Assembly (NCBI RefSeq): GCF_020080835.1
Contig: NC_058162.1
Location: 12,732,612-12,796,611, forward strand
Source: Cotesia glomerata
Taxonomy: Eukaryota; Arthropoda; Insecta; Hymenoptera; Braconidae
DNA length: 64,000 nucleotides
Direction of reading: 5' to 3'
Shown here: piece by piece, positions 1-10,520 of the stretch
Numbering within the stretch: the first letter of the stretch is position 1
Layout: every line of letters starts with the position of its first letter
Made by a program: the position numbers and the translations under genes
Notes under the pieces: model-generated
The model's database searches: none
Told to the model about the DNA's origin: nothing
The model's input: only the letters and a program-made list of their open reading frames with translations

Positions 1-324
1 GTGGTATAAGAAAATTAATATTCCACCAATGTTCATACAAAATTTCTTGGATTCCGGTTAACTGTCCACCGTTGACCATGATTGGAGGCTCGAGGTCTGT
101 AGCATTGGTTAACTCAAACGACCAATGCAAAATTTCATCAGTGATGATCAGGGTGGCTTGATCATCCTCCACACTAATGGTGCACCCATTGATGTCGTCA
201 CCGCGCATCACAACTTCCTCTAATTGCAGCTTGATGTGAAAAGATAGACTCGAGATTGAATAAGTCTCAATCCATCTCCTTGGCCAAAGCACGCTGTATT
301 TCAGGAGCATTATCAAACGAAAGG
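1..324 (-). CDS. Exon of an unidentified host gene (continues off the left edge)
   Basis: The minus strand is open in one frame from a splice acceptor (AG at 325-326, after a TA-rich tract) to the window edge. Its phase matches the upstream exon at 458-764. The translation is a soluble, mixed-composition sequence including RRWIETYSISSLSFHIKLQL and ILYEHWWNINFLIP, with no low-complexity bias, as expected of a real protein. I do not recognise the family. An alternative reading of the same exon (FDNAPEIQRALAKEMD then stop) would end the protein here but does not fit the phase of the upstream donor. There is no start codon or 3' end in view, so it is a partial gene whose 3' part lies to the left. 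Confidence 0.5.
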
Positions 325-330
325 CTATAA

Positions 331-337
<7 letters not shown>

Positions 338-416
<79 letters not shown>
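338..416. repeat. (TA)n microsatellite inside an intron
   Basis: About 80 bases of uninterrupted TA lie just downstream of the donor of the unidentified host gene. It produces an apparent Ile-Tyr-rich reading frame that is an artefact. Confidence 0.95.
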
Positions 417-420
<4 letters not shown>

Positions 421-457
421 GTAATCATAATAGTAATTATAATATTAATCAACTTAC

Positions 458-764
458 CAAATGATAGAATTATTTCCTTTTTTAATAGCAATGGGCCTTT
501 ACAATTTCCTGCTAGTTGATCATTAATACAGAAATAATGAATATCAGATGATTCAACATTAATTACTCGAAATATCCATGTTAACGTATTGTGGTTGATC
601 TCCAACCGTGTAATGAGATTATCTACTGGAAAGCGAGATCCATGAAAAGTCTCCCTTCTTGTAATTATCGCCTCAAATTCCTCGATTATGTATTGGAAAA
701 CTACACTAGTCTCACCAAGCCACTGAATAGGTAGAAAGATATTGTATACTATTCCTTGTAGAGC
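458..764 (-). CDS. Upstream exon of the same unidentified host gene
   Basis: The minus strand is open for about 102 codons between a good acceptor (pyrimidine-rich tract then AG at 765-766) and a consensus donor G|GTAAGTT at 457-451. The intron to the next exon (325-457) contains a long TA microsatellite. The protein includes IFLPIQWLGETSVVFQYIIE, ITRRETFHGSRFPVDN and INVESSDIHYFCINDQLAG. I do not recognise the family and see no membrane segment or signal peptide. The exon ends in phase 1 and the next begins in the matching phase, which is the main support for joining them. It lies next to the transposon cluster but shows no sign of being transposon-derived. Confidence 0.5.
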
Positions 765-770
765 CTAAAA

Positions 771-1779
771 AAATTTTTGACTAATATATATGAAAAAAAA
801 TAATAAGATTAAAAAAAAATCATAAACTTACATCCATTTTTTTTTCTTACGAAAAATATTACACTTTTTCCGAATAAACTTAGAAAAAAACAATATTGCA
901 CTTTTAACTATATTTTTTTTAATTTGAGAAATATTGTTTATTAACTTAGTACTTTTTAACTATAGCAGTACGAGAATGTAATATAAAAAATTTATCTGAT
1001 GCTTATTCCAAGCAGAAGACTTATGAACTGAGACGAAAAATTATTAAGCATGATTAAATTGTAATATAAACATTTAAGAAGAATTTTTTTGATATCAATA
1101 TTTTAAATGGGAGAAAAGAATAAGCATGGAAAACTATAGATGAGTGTGTATGAGAGCGAGAGAGAGATAATTTTTACGATCATTGAAATATAACACCTAG
1201 CTCACTCAAGTAATATTAATAATGATGAAAAATAATATCATTATTAATAATAATTTTTAAAAAATTATTTTATCAATCGTATAGATTCTTATATTTCAGC
1301 ATCTGTTTATTTTAAAATGTTTACGCGGTACCAACGGTCATATTGACACTCGATACTTAGAGCATAAGAAAAATTTTAGACATTGTAAATCTGTCATCAC
1401 GTGTACTGTAACGTTTCTTATTAATCATAGGTGGTCTTACTATTATTTGACTCACATATACATGTATGAATATATATGTATTTCTTGGATGCATAATTTT
1501 TTATATAAATATTCTGAGATTACTTCCTTGACTTACAGAAGGAGTTTGAATCTCACACTTTGCATATCTCAGTCAAAAAGAAATTGAATCTCACATCTAG
1601 CGTATATCATATGATTTAAAAAGTTTGATTTAACAAAAATTAGTGATTTATACAAGCATTCAATTAATTTCGCGCATTTTTATGCAATTTTTTTTTGCAA
1701 ATTATTAACAATTGTTAGTGATTTATACTAGTATTAAGTTGTTATTTTGCAAATTTTTTGCAAATTATTTTTTCCGAAT
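771..1779. other. AT-rich non-coding stretch left of polymerase B
   Basis: No credible open frame. It contains A/T homopolymers, a short GAGAGA run near 1155 and duplicated phrases around 1640-1740 (TTAGTGATTTATAC occurs twice). The left end of the polymerase B element should lie here, but I could not find a copy of the repeats seen at its right end (10230-11220). Confidence 0.5.
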
Positions 1780-1928
1780 ATGTCTCAACAAATAATAGAA
1801 GCTATTCACAGCCTGGTAGATACAGTGTCTGAATCTTATAACGATTTAAAATCTAACCAAGTGAGTATTGAACAATGTGAACGGTGTTTTAATGTTTGCC
1901 AAGATACTATTAACTATTTTGATACTAT

Positions 1929-1936
1929 CTTATCAG
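1929..1936 (+). repeat. Target-site duplication (left), CTTATCAG
   Basis: The 8-bp CTTATCAG immediately precedes the foldback element and recurs at 3827-3834. Eight bases is the hAT superfamily length. Confidence 0.9.
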
Positions 1937-3826
1937 TAGGGCCGAGAATTTAGTTTTTTTAAAAGAGAGAGACAGAAGATAGGTGTAGCCAAGTGTTCTG
2001 ATTCGTCGTAATAAATTAATTGTTTTTTGTTTTTCGCAATCAAGTGAAGACAGCAGCTTGAAGAAAAAATAAAAATTAGATTGCTAATCCAACATGAAAA
2101 TATGAAAAATATGTCAAAAAAATAGGTTGGTTTGCACATGTAAAGGTGCTTGTAAACAAATATAAGTCTGTACTGCTCAGATAAATAAAGAAGAGAATTT
2201 GAAGCACAGTGTTGGGACTAAAATGTTCGATAAAATTAATTTAAAGTGAACAGTGACAAGCTGGCAATTTTGCTGAAGATCGCGTAAAGGAATTGCTCCC
2301 GGTCTCACTGGTAATTTTGCTGGAGATCGCACTGACGTTCTTTTTAAAGGTCTCGCTAGAACTCTTGCTGACAGTCTCGCTGGAGATCACGCTGACGGTT
2401 ATTCTAGAGGTCTCGCTGACGGTCTCGCTGGAGGTCGTTTTGCTGGAAGTTGTGCTAATGGTATTGCTGCCGGTCTCGCTGGAGATCATGCTGAAGGTCT
2501 CGCTGGAGATCATGCTGACGATCTCGCTGGAGATTACACTGACGGTCTTTCTAAAGATCACACTGACGGTCTTTCTGGAGATCACGCTGACGATCTTTAT
2601 GGAGATCTCGCTGGTGATTTCCAGCGAGACTTCCAGAAAGACCGTCAGCGTGATCACCAGCGAGACCTCCAGAAAGATCGTCAGCGTGATTCCAGCAAGA
2701 TCGTCAGCGTTATCTCCAACGAGACTTGCAGAAAGACAGTCAGCGTGATCACCAGCGAGACCTCTAGAAATATCGTTAGCGTGATCTCCAGCGAGATCGT
2801 GAGCGTGATCTCCAGCGAGACTCCCAAAAAAACCGTCAGCGTGGCCACCAGCGAGACCTTCAGAAAAACCGTCAGCGTGATCTCCAGCGAGACCTCCAGA
2901 AAGATTGTCAGCGTGATCTCCAGCGATACCATCGCCGTGATCGCTAACAAAATTATCAGCGTGACCGGCAGCGTGATCTTCAGAAAGATCGTCAGCGTAA
3001 TCACCAGCGTGACCTCCAGAAAGATCGTCAGCGTGATCTCCAGCGAGACCATCAGCAAGAGTTTTAGCGAGACCTTTAGAAAGACCGTTGGCGTGATCTC
3101 CAGCGAGACCTCCAGAAAGACCGTCAGTGTGATCTCCAGAAAGACCGTCAGTGTGATCTCCAGAAAGACCGTCAGCGTGATCTTTAGAAAGACCGTCAGT
3201 GTAATCTCCAGCGAGACCGTCAGCGTGATCTCCAGCGATACCATCACCGTGATCGCCATCAAAATTACCAGCGAAACTCCTAGCAATACCATCAGCTCGA
3301 TCTCCAGCAAGATCTTTAGCGAGACCGTCAGCGAGACCTCTAAAAAGACCGTCAGCGTGATTTCCAGCAAGACCATCGGCAAGAGTTCTAGCGAGACCTC
3401 CAGCGAGACCTTCAAAAAGACCGTCAGTGCGATCCCCAGCAAAATTACCAGTGAGGCCGGGACCAATTCTTTTACGCGATCTTGAGGGAAATCGCCAGCT
3501 TGTTTACTGTTCTCTTTAAATTAATTTCATTAAACATTTTAGTCACAACACTGTGCTTCAAATTCTCTTCTTTATTTCTCTGAGCAGTACAGACTTGTAT
3601 TTGTTTACAAGCACCTTTACATCTGAAAACCAACCTTTTTTTTTTTTGACATATTTTTCATATTTTCATGTTGGATTAGCAATCTAATTTTTATTTTTTC
3701 TTCAAGCTGCTGTCTTCACTTGATTGCGAAAAACAAAAAACAATTAATTTATTATGACCAATCAGAACGCTTGGCTACACCTATCTTCTGTCTCTCTCTT
3801 TTAAAAAAACTAAATTCTCGGCCCTA
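1937..3826. mobile_element. hAT-like foldback element with minisatellite core
   Basis: The ends are TAGGGCCGAGAATTTAG and its inverse complement, flanked by the 8-bp duplication CTTATCAG. Long inverted arms (about 1937-2240 and 3525-3826) pair almost throughout. The core is a GC-richer minisatellite built on GATCTCCAGCGAGACC / GTCAGCGTGATC phrases. It switches strand near 2614, so the whole element is one giant imperfect hairpin. The right-hand array (about 860 bases) is longer than the left (about 320). There is no transposase, so it is non-autonomous. The hAT assignment comes from the 8-bp duplication and the TAGGG terminus. Long open frames on both strands of the core are repeat artefacts. 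Confidence 0.85.
2290..3480. repeat. Minisatellite array with internal strand switch
   Basis: Imperfect tandem units of roughly 30-36 bases carry a 6-base sub-period, with the strand inverting at about 2614-2620. Because the unit is a multiple of three and lacks stops in several frames, it yields overlapping open frames rich in VSVISSET or LTVSLEI; I regard these as non-genic. Confidence 0.8.
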
Positions 3827-3834
3827 CTTATCAG
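3827..3834 (+). repeat. Target-site duplication (right), CTTATCAG
   Basis: This is the second copy of the 8-bp duplication. Base 1936 is codon position 1 and base 3835 is codon position 2, so the polymerase frame continues if the element and one duplication copy are discounted. Confidence 0.9.
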
Positions 3835-4933
3835 ATCCGCAGACCAGTGTGTATGTGAAACGTAGTGTTAAAACACAGATTACCCTTCTGCATTGGTATA
3901 GTGAACAGTTTTTACTATTGAGTGGCCAAATTGCAGGTGATGATTTAAGTCAACAAAATAATTCTATTAAATGGCAAGATCTTGGAAATGCCTTTTCAAA
4001 CAATATTAAGACTGGCTCAGTTATTAACCGTACTCATAAAAATATCGGGGAATTTTTGACTTTTTCTGAGAATCTTGTTTGTGCAAAAGTTCAAGAAATG
4101 TTAAATAAAGTGAACAGTTTAAAAGTTAATGTTGAATTTTTTGGTAAATTTGAGATTCCTACCACCAACCGAGAAGAAATGAAATCATTCGTAACACAAA
4201 ATCGTGAAATATTAGCATCTACAGATATTGCTGACTGGTATAGAAATCACGTATCCAATGCCTTGATAAGAAAAATTGAAGAATTCTGTCAAGAAAAATC
4301 CGGATGGCGTTTATCAGAAATCTCAAATTTAGTAATAACAATCTCAAAATATCAACCTCTTCATGCTGGAATCTCAACTTATGTGAGGATGCCCCAGAAG
4401 ATAATCAACCGACATGCAGTTTTGAACATTGAAAATTTTGATGAATACTGCTTCCTGTGGTGTGTTGTAGCTGCTATTCACCCTCCAAGGACGGGTCACA
4501 GCAAAAGGACTACTTCTTATCCACATTTTAGTGAGGTACTTAAATACGATGGAATTAATTTTCCAATTCAAATTAAAGATATTGCGAAATTTGAAAAAAT
4601 GAACAATTTATCTATTAATGTATACGGTTTAGGATCAGATTTTTTTAATGAGAAATCTGATAAGAAATCTGATGAATGTGTAATAATTCCAGTCTATTTA
4701 AGTAAGTCTATAAGTTCTGATATAAAAACTATTCATCTTTTAATGATACAAAGTAATATAAATTTGAATATGAAAAGCGATGATTATGACGATTATAAAC
4801 CGATTTATCATTTTGCATTAATTAAAAATTTATCAGCTTTAATAAGAAGTAGTGTAACAAAATCAGAAAAGAAACATTTCTTTTGTGAGCGATGCTTAAA
4901 TCATTTTAAAATAAGAGAATCTTTTGAACGTCA

Positions 4934-6889
4934 TAAAAAATTTTTAAAATTATCAGGAACGTGGACCAAGGGTAAAAACAAATGTTACGTTTTCAAATGT
5001 TGCAACGTTTCGTTGTTATTTACAACTTCTTCAGGCAAGCTGTGTACAGAGAAAAACAATAATATAAAACATGTAAAACAAATGACAGAATACAATTTGA
5101 AAAAATAAATTCTTACATTTGAGGTTAACATTTATGTAATAACAATAATTTTCTGAAACACTTCATCGTTAAAATATCCGGAATCAAAACAAAAGTTCAC
5201 CAGATCAATAAATAGATCACGATCCAAATCCACAAACTCCTTCATATCTTCCTTCATATCTTTGTTTCAAAAGAATTTTTACCTACAAAAAGAAGGATGT
5301 GGGATGGGCAGCCCGGCAAGTCCGTCAATAGCCATCACTGCAGTGGATTTTGTAATATCGAAAGCATTGGAGAATTTGGACTTTGAGATTCCAGTTTTAG
5401 CAGCGTATGTTGATGATCTTTTCTTAGTGGTTCCAAAGAATAAGGTGGTTACCGTCTTACAAGTTTTCAATTCAGTTGATGCTGACATTCAGTTCACAGT
5501 TGAGAATGAAGTTGATGGAAAACTTCCTTTTTTGGATGTCCTGGTATGCAGAACAGATTTAGGTGAACTCAAAACTTCTTGGTATCAAAAACCTTATAGT
5601 TCTGAGAGAGTGCTGAATTTTAAATCTAATCATCCTTTAAGCCAGAAGTTAGGTGTAGCACAAGGTTTTTTCGATAGAGCTATACGCCTAAGTCATGAGA
5701 GTATGGTTTCTATAAGTATAAACAAAGTTAGACACCTATTGCTGAATAACAACTATCCACGCTCAGTTGTGGATAAGTGTCAAAAAGTTACTGTTGACAG
5801 AGTCAAGAATAACTTGAGAAACAATGCTGGTCTTAGAGGGTGGTCGTTCTGCAGGTTTCCATTTATAAAGGGTTTATCACCGAGAATTGGTTCTCTATTT
5901 AGACCGACCAATTGCAAATTGGTATTTTACAATGTCTTTAAGGTTAAAGATTTGTACAGCAGGTTAAAAGATCCAGTTGATAAGATGGATAGATCCTTTG
6001 TGGTGTATAAGATACCTTGCACATGTGGAAAGGTTTACATTGGGCAAACGAAACAGAAATTAAAGAAGAGATTGTATCAACATTCTGTGGACTGCAGACC
6101 GGAAAGTTTGTTTAAACCGAACAGGACAGCTTTAGCAGATCATCACTTTGACAGAGAACATAATTTCCAGTTTGACGCTACAGAAATTTTGGATTATGAA
6201 ACCCATTATTTTAAACGTAACGTCAGTGAAATGTTTTTCATTAAAGTGTTTGATTGCGTAAATTACAGGTCTGACACTCTGAGTTTGAGTTCTTCTTACT
6301 GTGACATTATTGAGTCGGTTAAATGTTTATTTAGATAGTGAGAATTAAGTTATTAATTATTTAAATAGCTGTTTGTATAAGAGTTTTTTAATTTGAATTT
6401 ATTTTTAATGTGGACTAAGAAACTAGGATCATTTGTAAACACCTTGTTTTGCAGTCGGTATAACAGAATGTATAGTATGAATTACTGTTACCACAGTGGT
6501 TTTATTAGTTTCACTTGACAGCTGACTCGAGTAACAGGTTTTTGTTTATCAATTAGTTACTTGGCTGATAAATGTTATACTTGCTCTTAAATTTGTTTGT
6601 AATACTGTATTATATTTAAGTAGTTTCTCCTTCATTTATTACTTTAATTAACGATGAAGTGTTTCAGAAAATTATTGTTATTACATAAATGTTAACCTCA
6701 AATGTAAGAATTTATTTTTTCAAATTGTATTCTGTCATTTGTTTTACATGTTTTTATATTATTGTTTTTCTCTGTACACAGCTTGCCTGAAGAAGTTGTA
6801 AATAACAACGAAACGTTGCAACATTTGAAAACGTAACATTTGTTTTTACCCTTGGTCCACGTTCCTGATAATTTTAAAAATTTTTTATT
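4934..6889 (+). mobile_element. Penelope-like element, 5'-truncated, with inverted flanking repeats
   Basis: A reverse transcriptase/GIY-YIG frame is flanked by inverted copies of about 240 bases (4934-5175 and 6650-6889). Both include the phrase that reads ACGTGGACCAAGGGTAAAAA on the left and its inverse complement on the right. Penelope-like elements commonly carry such inverted or tandem partial copies at the 5' end. It lies inside the polymerase B gene just after the zinc-finger-like segment, so the polymerase fragment runs on artificially to a stop at 5108 within the left inverted copy. Confidence 0.85.
5262..6338 (+). CDS. Penelope-like reverse transcriptase (C-terminal part) with GIY-YIG endonuclease
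   Basis: The product would copy element RNA and nick the target. The reverse transcriptase part begins in the palm: GCGMGSPASPSIA, then AAYVDDLFLVVP with the catalytic YVDD, then KLPFLDVLV typical of the Penelope group, then YQKPY. The C-terminal third is a GIY-YIG nuclease: VVYKIPC-CGKVYIGQT-KKRLYQH, followed by the H/E-containing tail (ADHHFDREH, SEMFFIKVF). The N-terminal fingers and upstream palm are missing, so the protein is about half the family length and cannot be complete. The frame is uninterrupted from at least 5262 to the stop at 6338, suggesting a fairly recent insertion. The TTG/ATG at the start of the frame is not a true start. Confidence 0.85.
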   Translation: MFQKNFYLQKEGCGMGSPASPSIAITAVDFVISKALENLDFEIPVLAAYVDDLFLVVPKNKVVTVLQVFNSVDADIQFTVENEVDGKLPFLDVLVCRTDLGELKTSWYQKPYSSERVLNFKSNHPLSQKLGVAQGFFDRAIRLSHESMVSISINKVRHLLLNNNYPRSVVDKCQKVTVDRVKNNLRNNAGLRGWSFCRFPFIKGLSPRIGSLFRPTNCKLVFYNVFKVKDLYSRLKDPVDKMDRSFVVYKIPCTCGKVYIGQTKQKLKKRLYQHSVDCRPESLFKPNRTALADHHFDREHNFQFDATEILDYETHYFKRNVSEMFFIKVFDCVNYRSDTLSLSSSYCDIIESVKCLFR

Positions 6890-9510
6890 TATATCATGGA
6901 TGAAAGTAATTTAAATAATAAAAAAGATTGTTTCAAAATTAATAAAGTTCACATGGTATTTCCAACAGAGGAAAATAAAATTTAAAAATTTAAAAATTTT
7001 TAAAGACAGGATACTGTACCATTTGTTATTTATGCAGATCTAGAATGTACACTGACACCTACCGATGATGATACAGATATTCATATTCCTCATAGCATTG
7101 CATTTTACCGCTTTTGTAATTATGTTAATAAATTATCGAAATTTGAAATTAATCGTTCAGAAAATTGCATTGACTGGTTTGTGGGTAAACTTAAAAATTT
7201 TGCAATTGAAGTAGATTCATATTCAAAAAATCCAATACCTATGAAACCTTTGACTAAACAACAATTAGAAGAACATAAACAGGCAAATATTTGTTATATT
7301 TGCGAAAAAAAATTATAAATTCTCAAGACAAATGTTACGATCATAATCATTTTACGGGATATTACAGAGGACCTGCTCATTTATCGTGTAATTTAAATTA
7401 TAAAAAATCACATACAATACCGGTAGTTTTTTATAATATGTCTGGTTATGACTCTCATTTTATAATAAAATCTTTAGTTAAAAATTTCAAAGGTACACTT
7501 GAATTATTACCAATCAACAAAGATCGTTATATTGCTTTTACTAAGTATGTTGAAAAAACATGTGTTAATCTAAGATTCATAGACTCATTTAAATTTATGG
7601 CCTCTAGTCTAGACAAATTAGCATCGAACTTAAAAGAAGATGATAAAAAGATAACAAAACTTCATTATAATGATCTTGAAAAATTTAGATTAGTCATTAG
7701 AAAGGGAGTATTCCCGTATGAATATATAACATCGATAGATAAACTCAATGATACAAAATTACCTGAGAGGAAGCATTTTTATTCGAAATTATCCAACAGT
7801 AATGTAACGAAAAAAAATTACGCATTCGCTCAATTAATCTGGAAAGAATTTAATATAAAAACATTAGGAGAGTATTCTGATTTATATCTTAAAACTGATG
7901 TTCTTTTATTAGCTGATATATTTGAAAACTTTAGAAGTAATTGTTTAAAAACTTATCGTTTAGATCCTTTACACTACTATACAGTACCAGGGCTAGCTTT
8001 TGATGCCATGTTAAAGTATACTGGTGTTGAGTTGGAATTATTGACTGATTCGGAAATGATGCTATTCATTGAAAAAGGTGTCAGAGGTGGTGTTTCTCAG
8101 TGTACAAATAGATATGCATTAGCGAATAATAGATATATGGGTGATAATTTTGATTCAAATAAACCAGAATCCTATTTAATGTATTTTGATGTTAATAATT
8201 TGTATGGTGCATCTATGAGTATGCCTTTACCAACAGGCTCATTTGAATGGGTTGAATTAAATTTCGATATAAATCAGGAAATTGATAAATTTTTAAATAA
8301 TACCGAAGGTTTTGGCTATATACTTGAAGTTGATCTAAAATATCCGGAGGAATTATATGACCTACATAAAGATTTACCTTTATGTCCTGAACACTTTTTA
8401 CCTCCAGACAGCAAACATACAAAATTAGCAACTACTTTGTATGATAAAAAAGAGTATGTAATACACTATAGAAATTTAAAACAATGTTTAGACTTGGGAT
8501 TAAAATTAACAAAAGTACACCGAATTTTAAAGTTTAGAGAGTCACCATGGTTAAAACCGTATATAGATAAAAATACTGATTGTAGAAAGGCTGCAAAAAA
8601 TGAATTTGAAAAAGATTTTTATAAATTAATGAATAATGCAGTTTTTGGTAAGACTATGGAAAATGTTAGAGAATATAAAGATGTTAGAATAGTTACAAGA
8701 TGGTCTGGTAGATATGGTGCTTTTGATATGATTTGCAAACCAAATTTTCATAGTCTTACAGTTTTTGATGAAAATATGATTATTATTGAAATGAAATGTG
8801 CTGAAGTTAATTTTAATAAACCAATCTATGCTGAGTTTTGTATTTTAGATATGTCAAAAACTTATATATACGACTTTCATTATAATTATGTAAAGAAAAA
8901 TTTTAAAAATGACGATTCTAAATTAATGTATACAGATACAGATAGTCTAATTTATCACTTTACTGTACCTAATATATATGAAATCATCAAACGTGATATT
9001 GCAAAGTTTGATACCTCTGACTATCCACCAAATAATATTTACAATATTCCGTTAGTAAATAAAAAAGTCTTAGGATTAATGAAAGACGAAAATAATGGTA
9101 AAATTATGTCGGAATTTGTTGGATTAAGAGCAAAACTTTACGCATTTCAAATATATAAATCTGGAGAAGATCAAATTCAAGCATATGAGTCTGATGAAGA
9201 AATAAAAGATGATACGGTTAAAATGCGAGCAAAAGGTGTCAAAAAATCGACTTTGCGAACTATAACGTTTGATGATTATAAACAATGTCTATTCGATAAT
9301 ATAAGAGTAACAAAAGATGTATATGTTATAAAAAGTAGAAATCATGAAGTTCATACACTTCTTCAAACGAAATTAGCTTTAAGTTGGGAAGATGACAAAC
9401 GTCAACTTCTCAAAAATAGAACAGACACTTTACCATGGGGTTATGAAATATCAAGTTCACAAAAGTTGCCAATATTGAAAAAAACTATTAAAAGACTAAG
9501 ATTATTTTAA

Positions 9511-9749
9511 ATTCAATTTTTAAGTAATTAAATGTTTAATTAAATTTTAAGTAATTAAAAAATTAATGTTATGTTTTTTGTATTAATAATAGAAAAAAAA
9601 TGGAAATTATAAATAAAAGAAAAAAATTTTTTTTTTCTGTTAATTTTTCATGTATATATGTTTTTTATTTTAAAGTATAATTTTTAAGAACATATATAAG
9701 TACATTTTTAACATAAATTTAATTGAAGTAATTCATAATTTATTCTTGA
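9511..9749. other. AT-rich spacer between convergent genes
   Basis: Short A/T-rich gap between the polymerase stop and the stop of the convergent small gene, probably holding both 3' ends. No motif beyond A/T runs. Confidence 0.5.
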
Positions 9750-10064
9750 TTATGAAGGTTTGATAAGAAATTCAAACTTGTGATAAGCTGTTCCGAAATA
9801 ATTCAAGTGAAGTTCTCCTGCTGAGGCCAAATCGATCAGTGAAGTTAACTGCTCTTCATCATCAATGAGCTTTCGGTTGGTTCGATTCGGGAAGAAGATT
9901 GAGAACTCGTTTTCCACAATTCCCAAAATTTTTGGTCCATATTTTGTGTTGACTTTCTTAATTTCCGTGATTTGATAAATCTTGTTCAGTTGCAGTTCTT
10001 CAAACTTTTTAGTTGGTAAAAAGTTCGGTAAGTTGTTGATTTTATTGATAGCACTCAAATCCAT
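9750..10064 (-). CDS. Small conserved protein convergent to polymerase B (OB-fold/ssDNA-binding-like)
   Basis: A complete 104-residue frame begins at ATG 10064 (MDLSAINKINNLP). The middle, KIYQITEIKKVNTKYGPKIL followed by EFSIFFPNR, has the alternating beta-strand pattern of small OB-fold nucleic-acid-binding proteins. That function is inference from the pattern and from its partner gene. A 5' untranslated intron is likely: acceptor TTCTTAG just upstream of the start, donor CAA|GTAAGTC near 10157. A diverged homologue with the same intron arrangement lies at 49260-49503 inside the foldback element. The gene sits tail to tail with the polymerase, about 240 bases apart, suggesting a single replication module with promoters at both element ends. 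The frame is intact. Confidence 0.7.
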   Translation of the reverse strand: MDLSAINKINNLPNFLPTKKFEELQLNKIYQITEIKKVNTKYGPKILGIVENEFSIFFPNRTNRKLIDDEEQLTSLIDLASAGELHLNYFGTAYHKFEFLIKPS

Positions 10065-10229
10065 TTTTGGATTATTAAGCTAAGAAATTAATAGAAAATA
10101 GTTAATAATAATAGTAGAAATTAGTTATGAAATAGAATAATGAAATTAATGACTTACTTGATTTTCTGTAGAGTACACAAATTTTAAATATTTTTAACAA
10201 AAGACACAAGTTTTTTTTTAAACTGAACG

Positions 10230-10520
10230 ACTGATTGTAGTAACTGCAGGCAGAGGACTGAAATTTGGAGGCAAGTAAGTATAACTCCCCACCAAAGATC
10301 CGCTCCCAACGACGACAACACCAAAAACAGGTTTAAACTTGTCGGATGACATAAAAACATGACGTAATCGAGAGAGGAGGGGCTAAAAACCGTTAAAATT
10401 CACGATGACGACGCGAAAAAAACAGGTTCAAACTTGTCGGATGACGTAAAAAACATGATGTAATCGAGAGAGGAGAGGCTAAAAAACGTTAAAATTCAGA
10501 AAAAACTCTTACCCCACGTC
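10230..10520. repeat. Subterminal repeats of the polymerase B element
   Basis: Two near-copies of a block of roughly 110 bases contain AAACTTGTCGGATGACGTAA-type and AATCGAGAGAGGAG phrases. The first resembles the AACCTGTCTGATGACGTCAT phrases in the arms of the foldback element at 47.5-50.4 kb. Their position outside the small gene suggests an element end. Confidence 0.6.

Larger units (their letters stand above)
1780..9510 (+). pseudogene. Polinton-type family B DNA polymerase, split by two transposons
   Basis: This is a protein-primed type DNA polymerase B of the Polinton/viral family. Fragments lie at 1780-1936, 3835-4933 and 6890-9510. The N-terminal part holds FLWCVVAAIHP and a zinc-finger-like CERC...H near 4886-4940. 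Exonuclease motif I is YADLEC (about 7033) and exonuclease II lies in YNMSGYDSH (about 7432). An endonuclease VII-like insert carries CYIC and YDHNHFTGYYRG (7291-7370). YLKTDVLLLAD is exonuclease III. Polymerase motifs are FDVNNLYGA (A, about 8185), KLMNNAVFGKT (B, about 8625) and YTDTDS (C, about 8929). Translation starts at ATG 1780. The frame is in register across the first insertion. Frameshifts or stops lie near 6975-7015, and a one-base shift in an A-run lies at about 7306. The catalytic core 7315-9510 is otherwise open. The gene is dead as it stands. The Polinton assignment rests on motifs; no other Polinton gene is visible nearby. Confidence 0.85.

Noticed and set aside
2241..3485. Long open frames on both strands (up to about 260 codons, VSVISSET / LTVSLEI repeats)
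   Set aside because: They fall entirely within the strand-switching minisatellite of a foldback element; the openness comes from a stop-free repeat unit with a period divisible by three.
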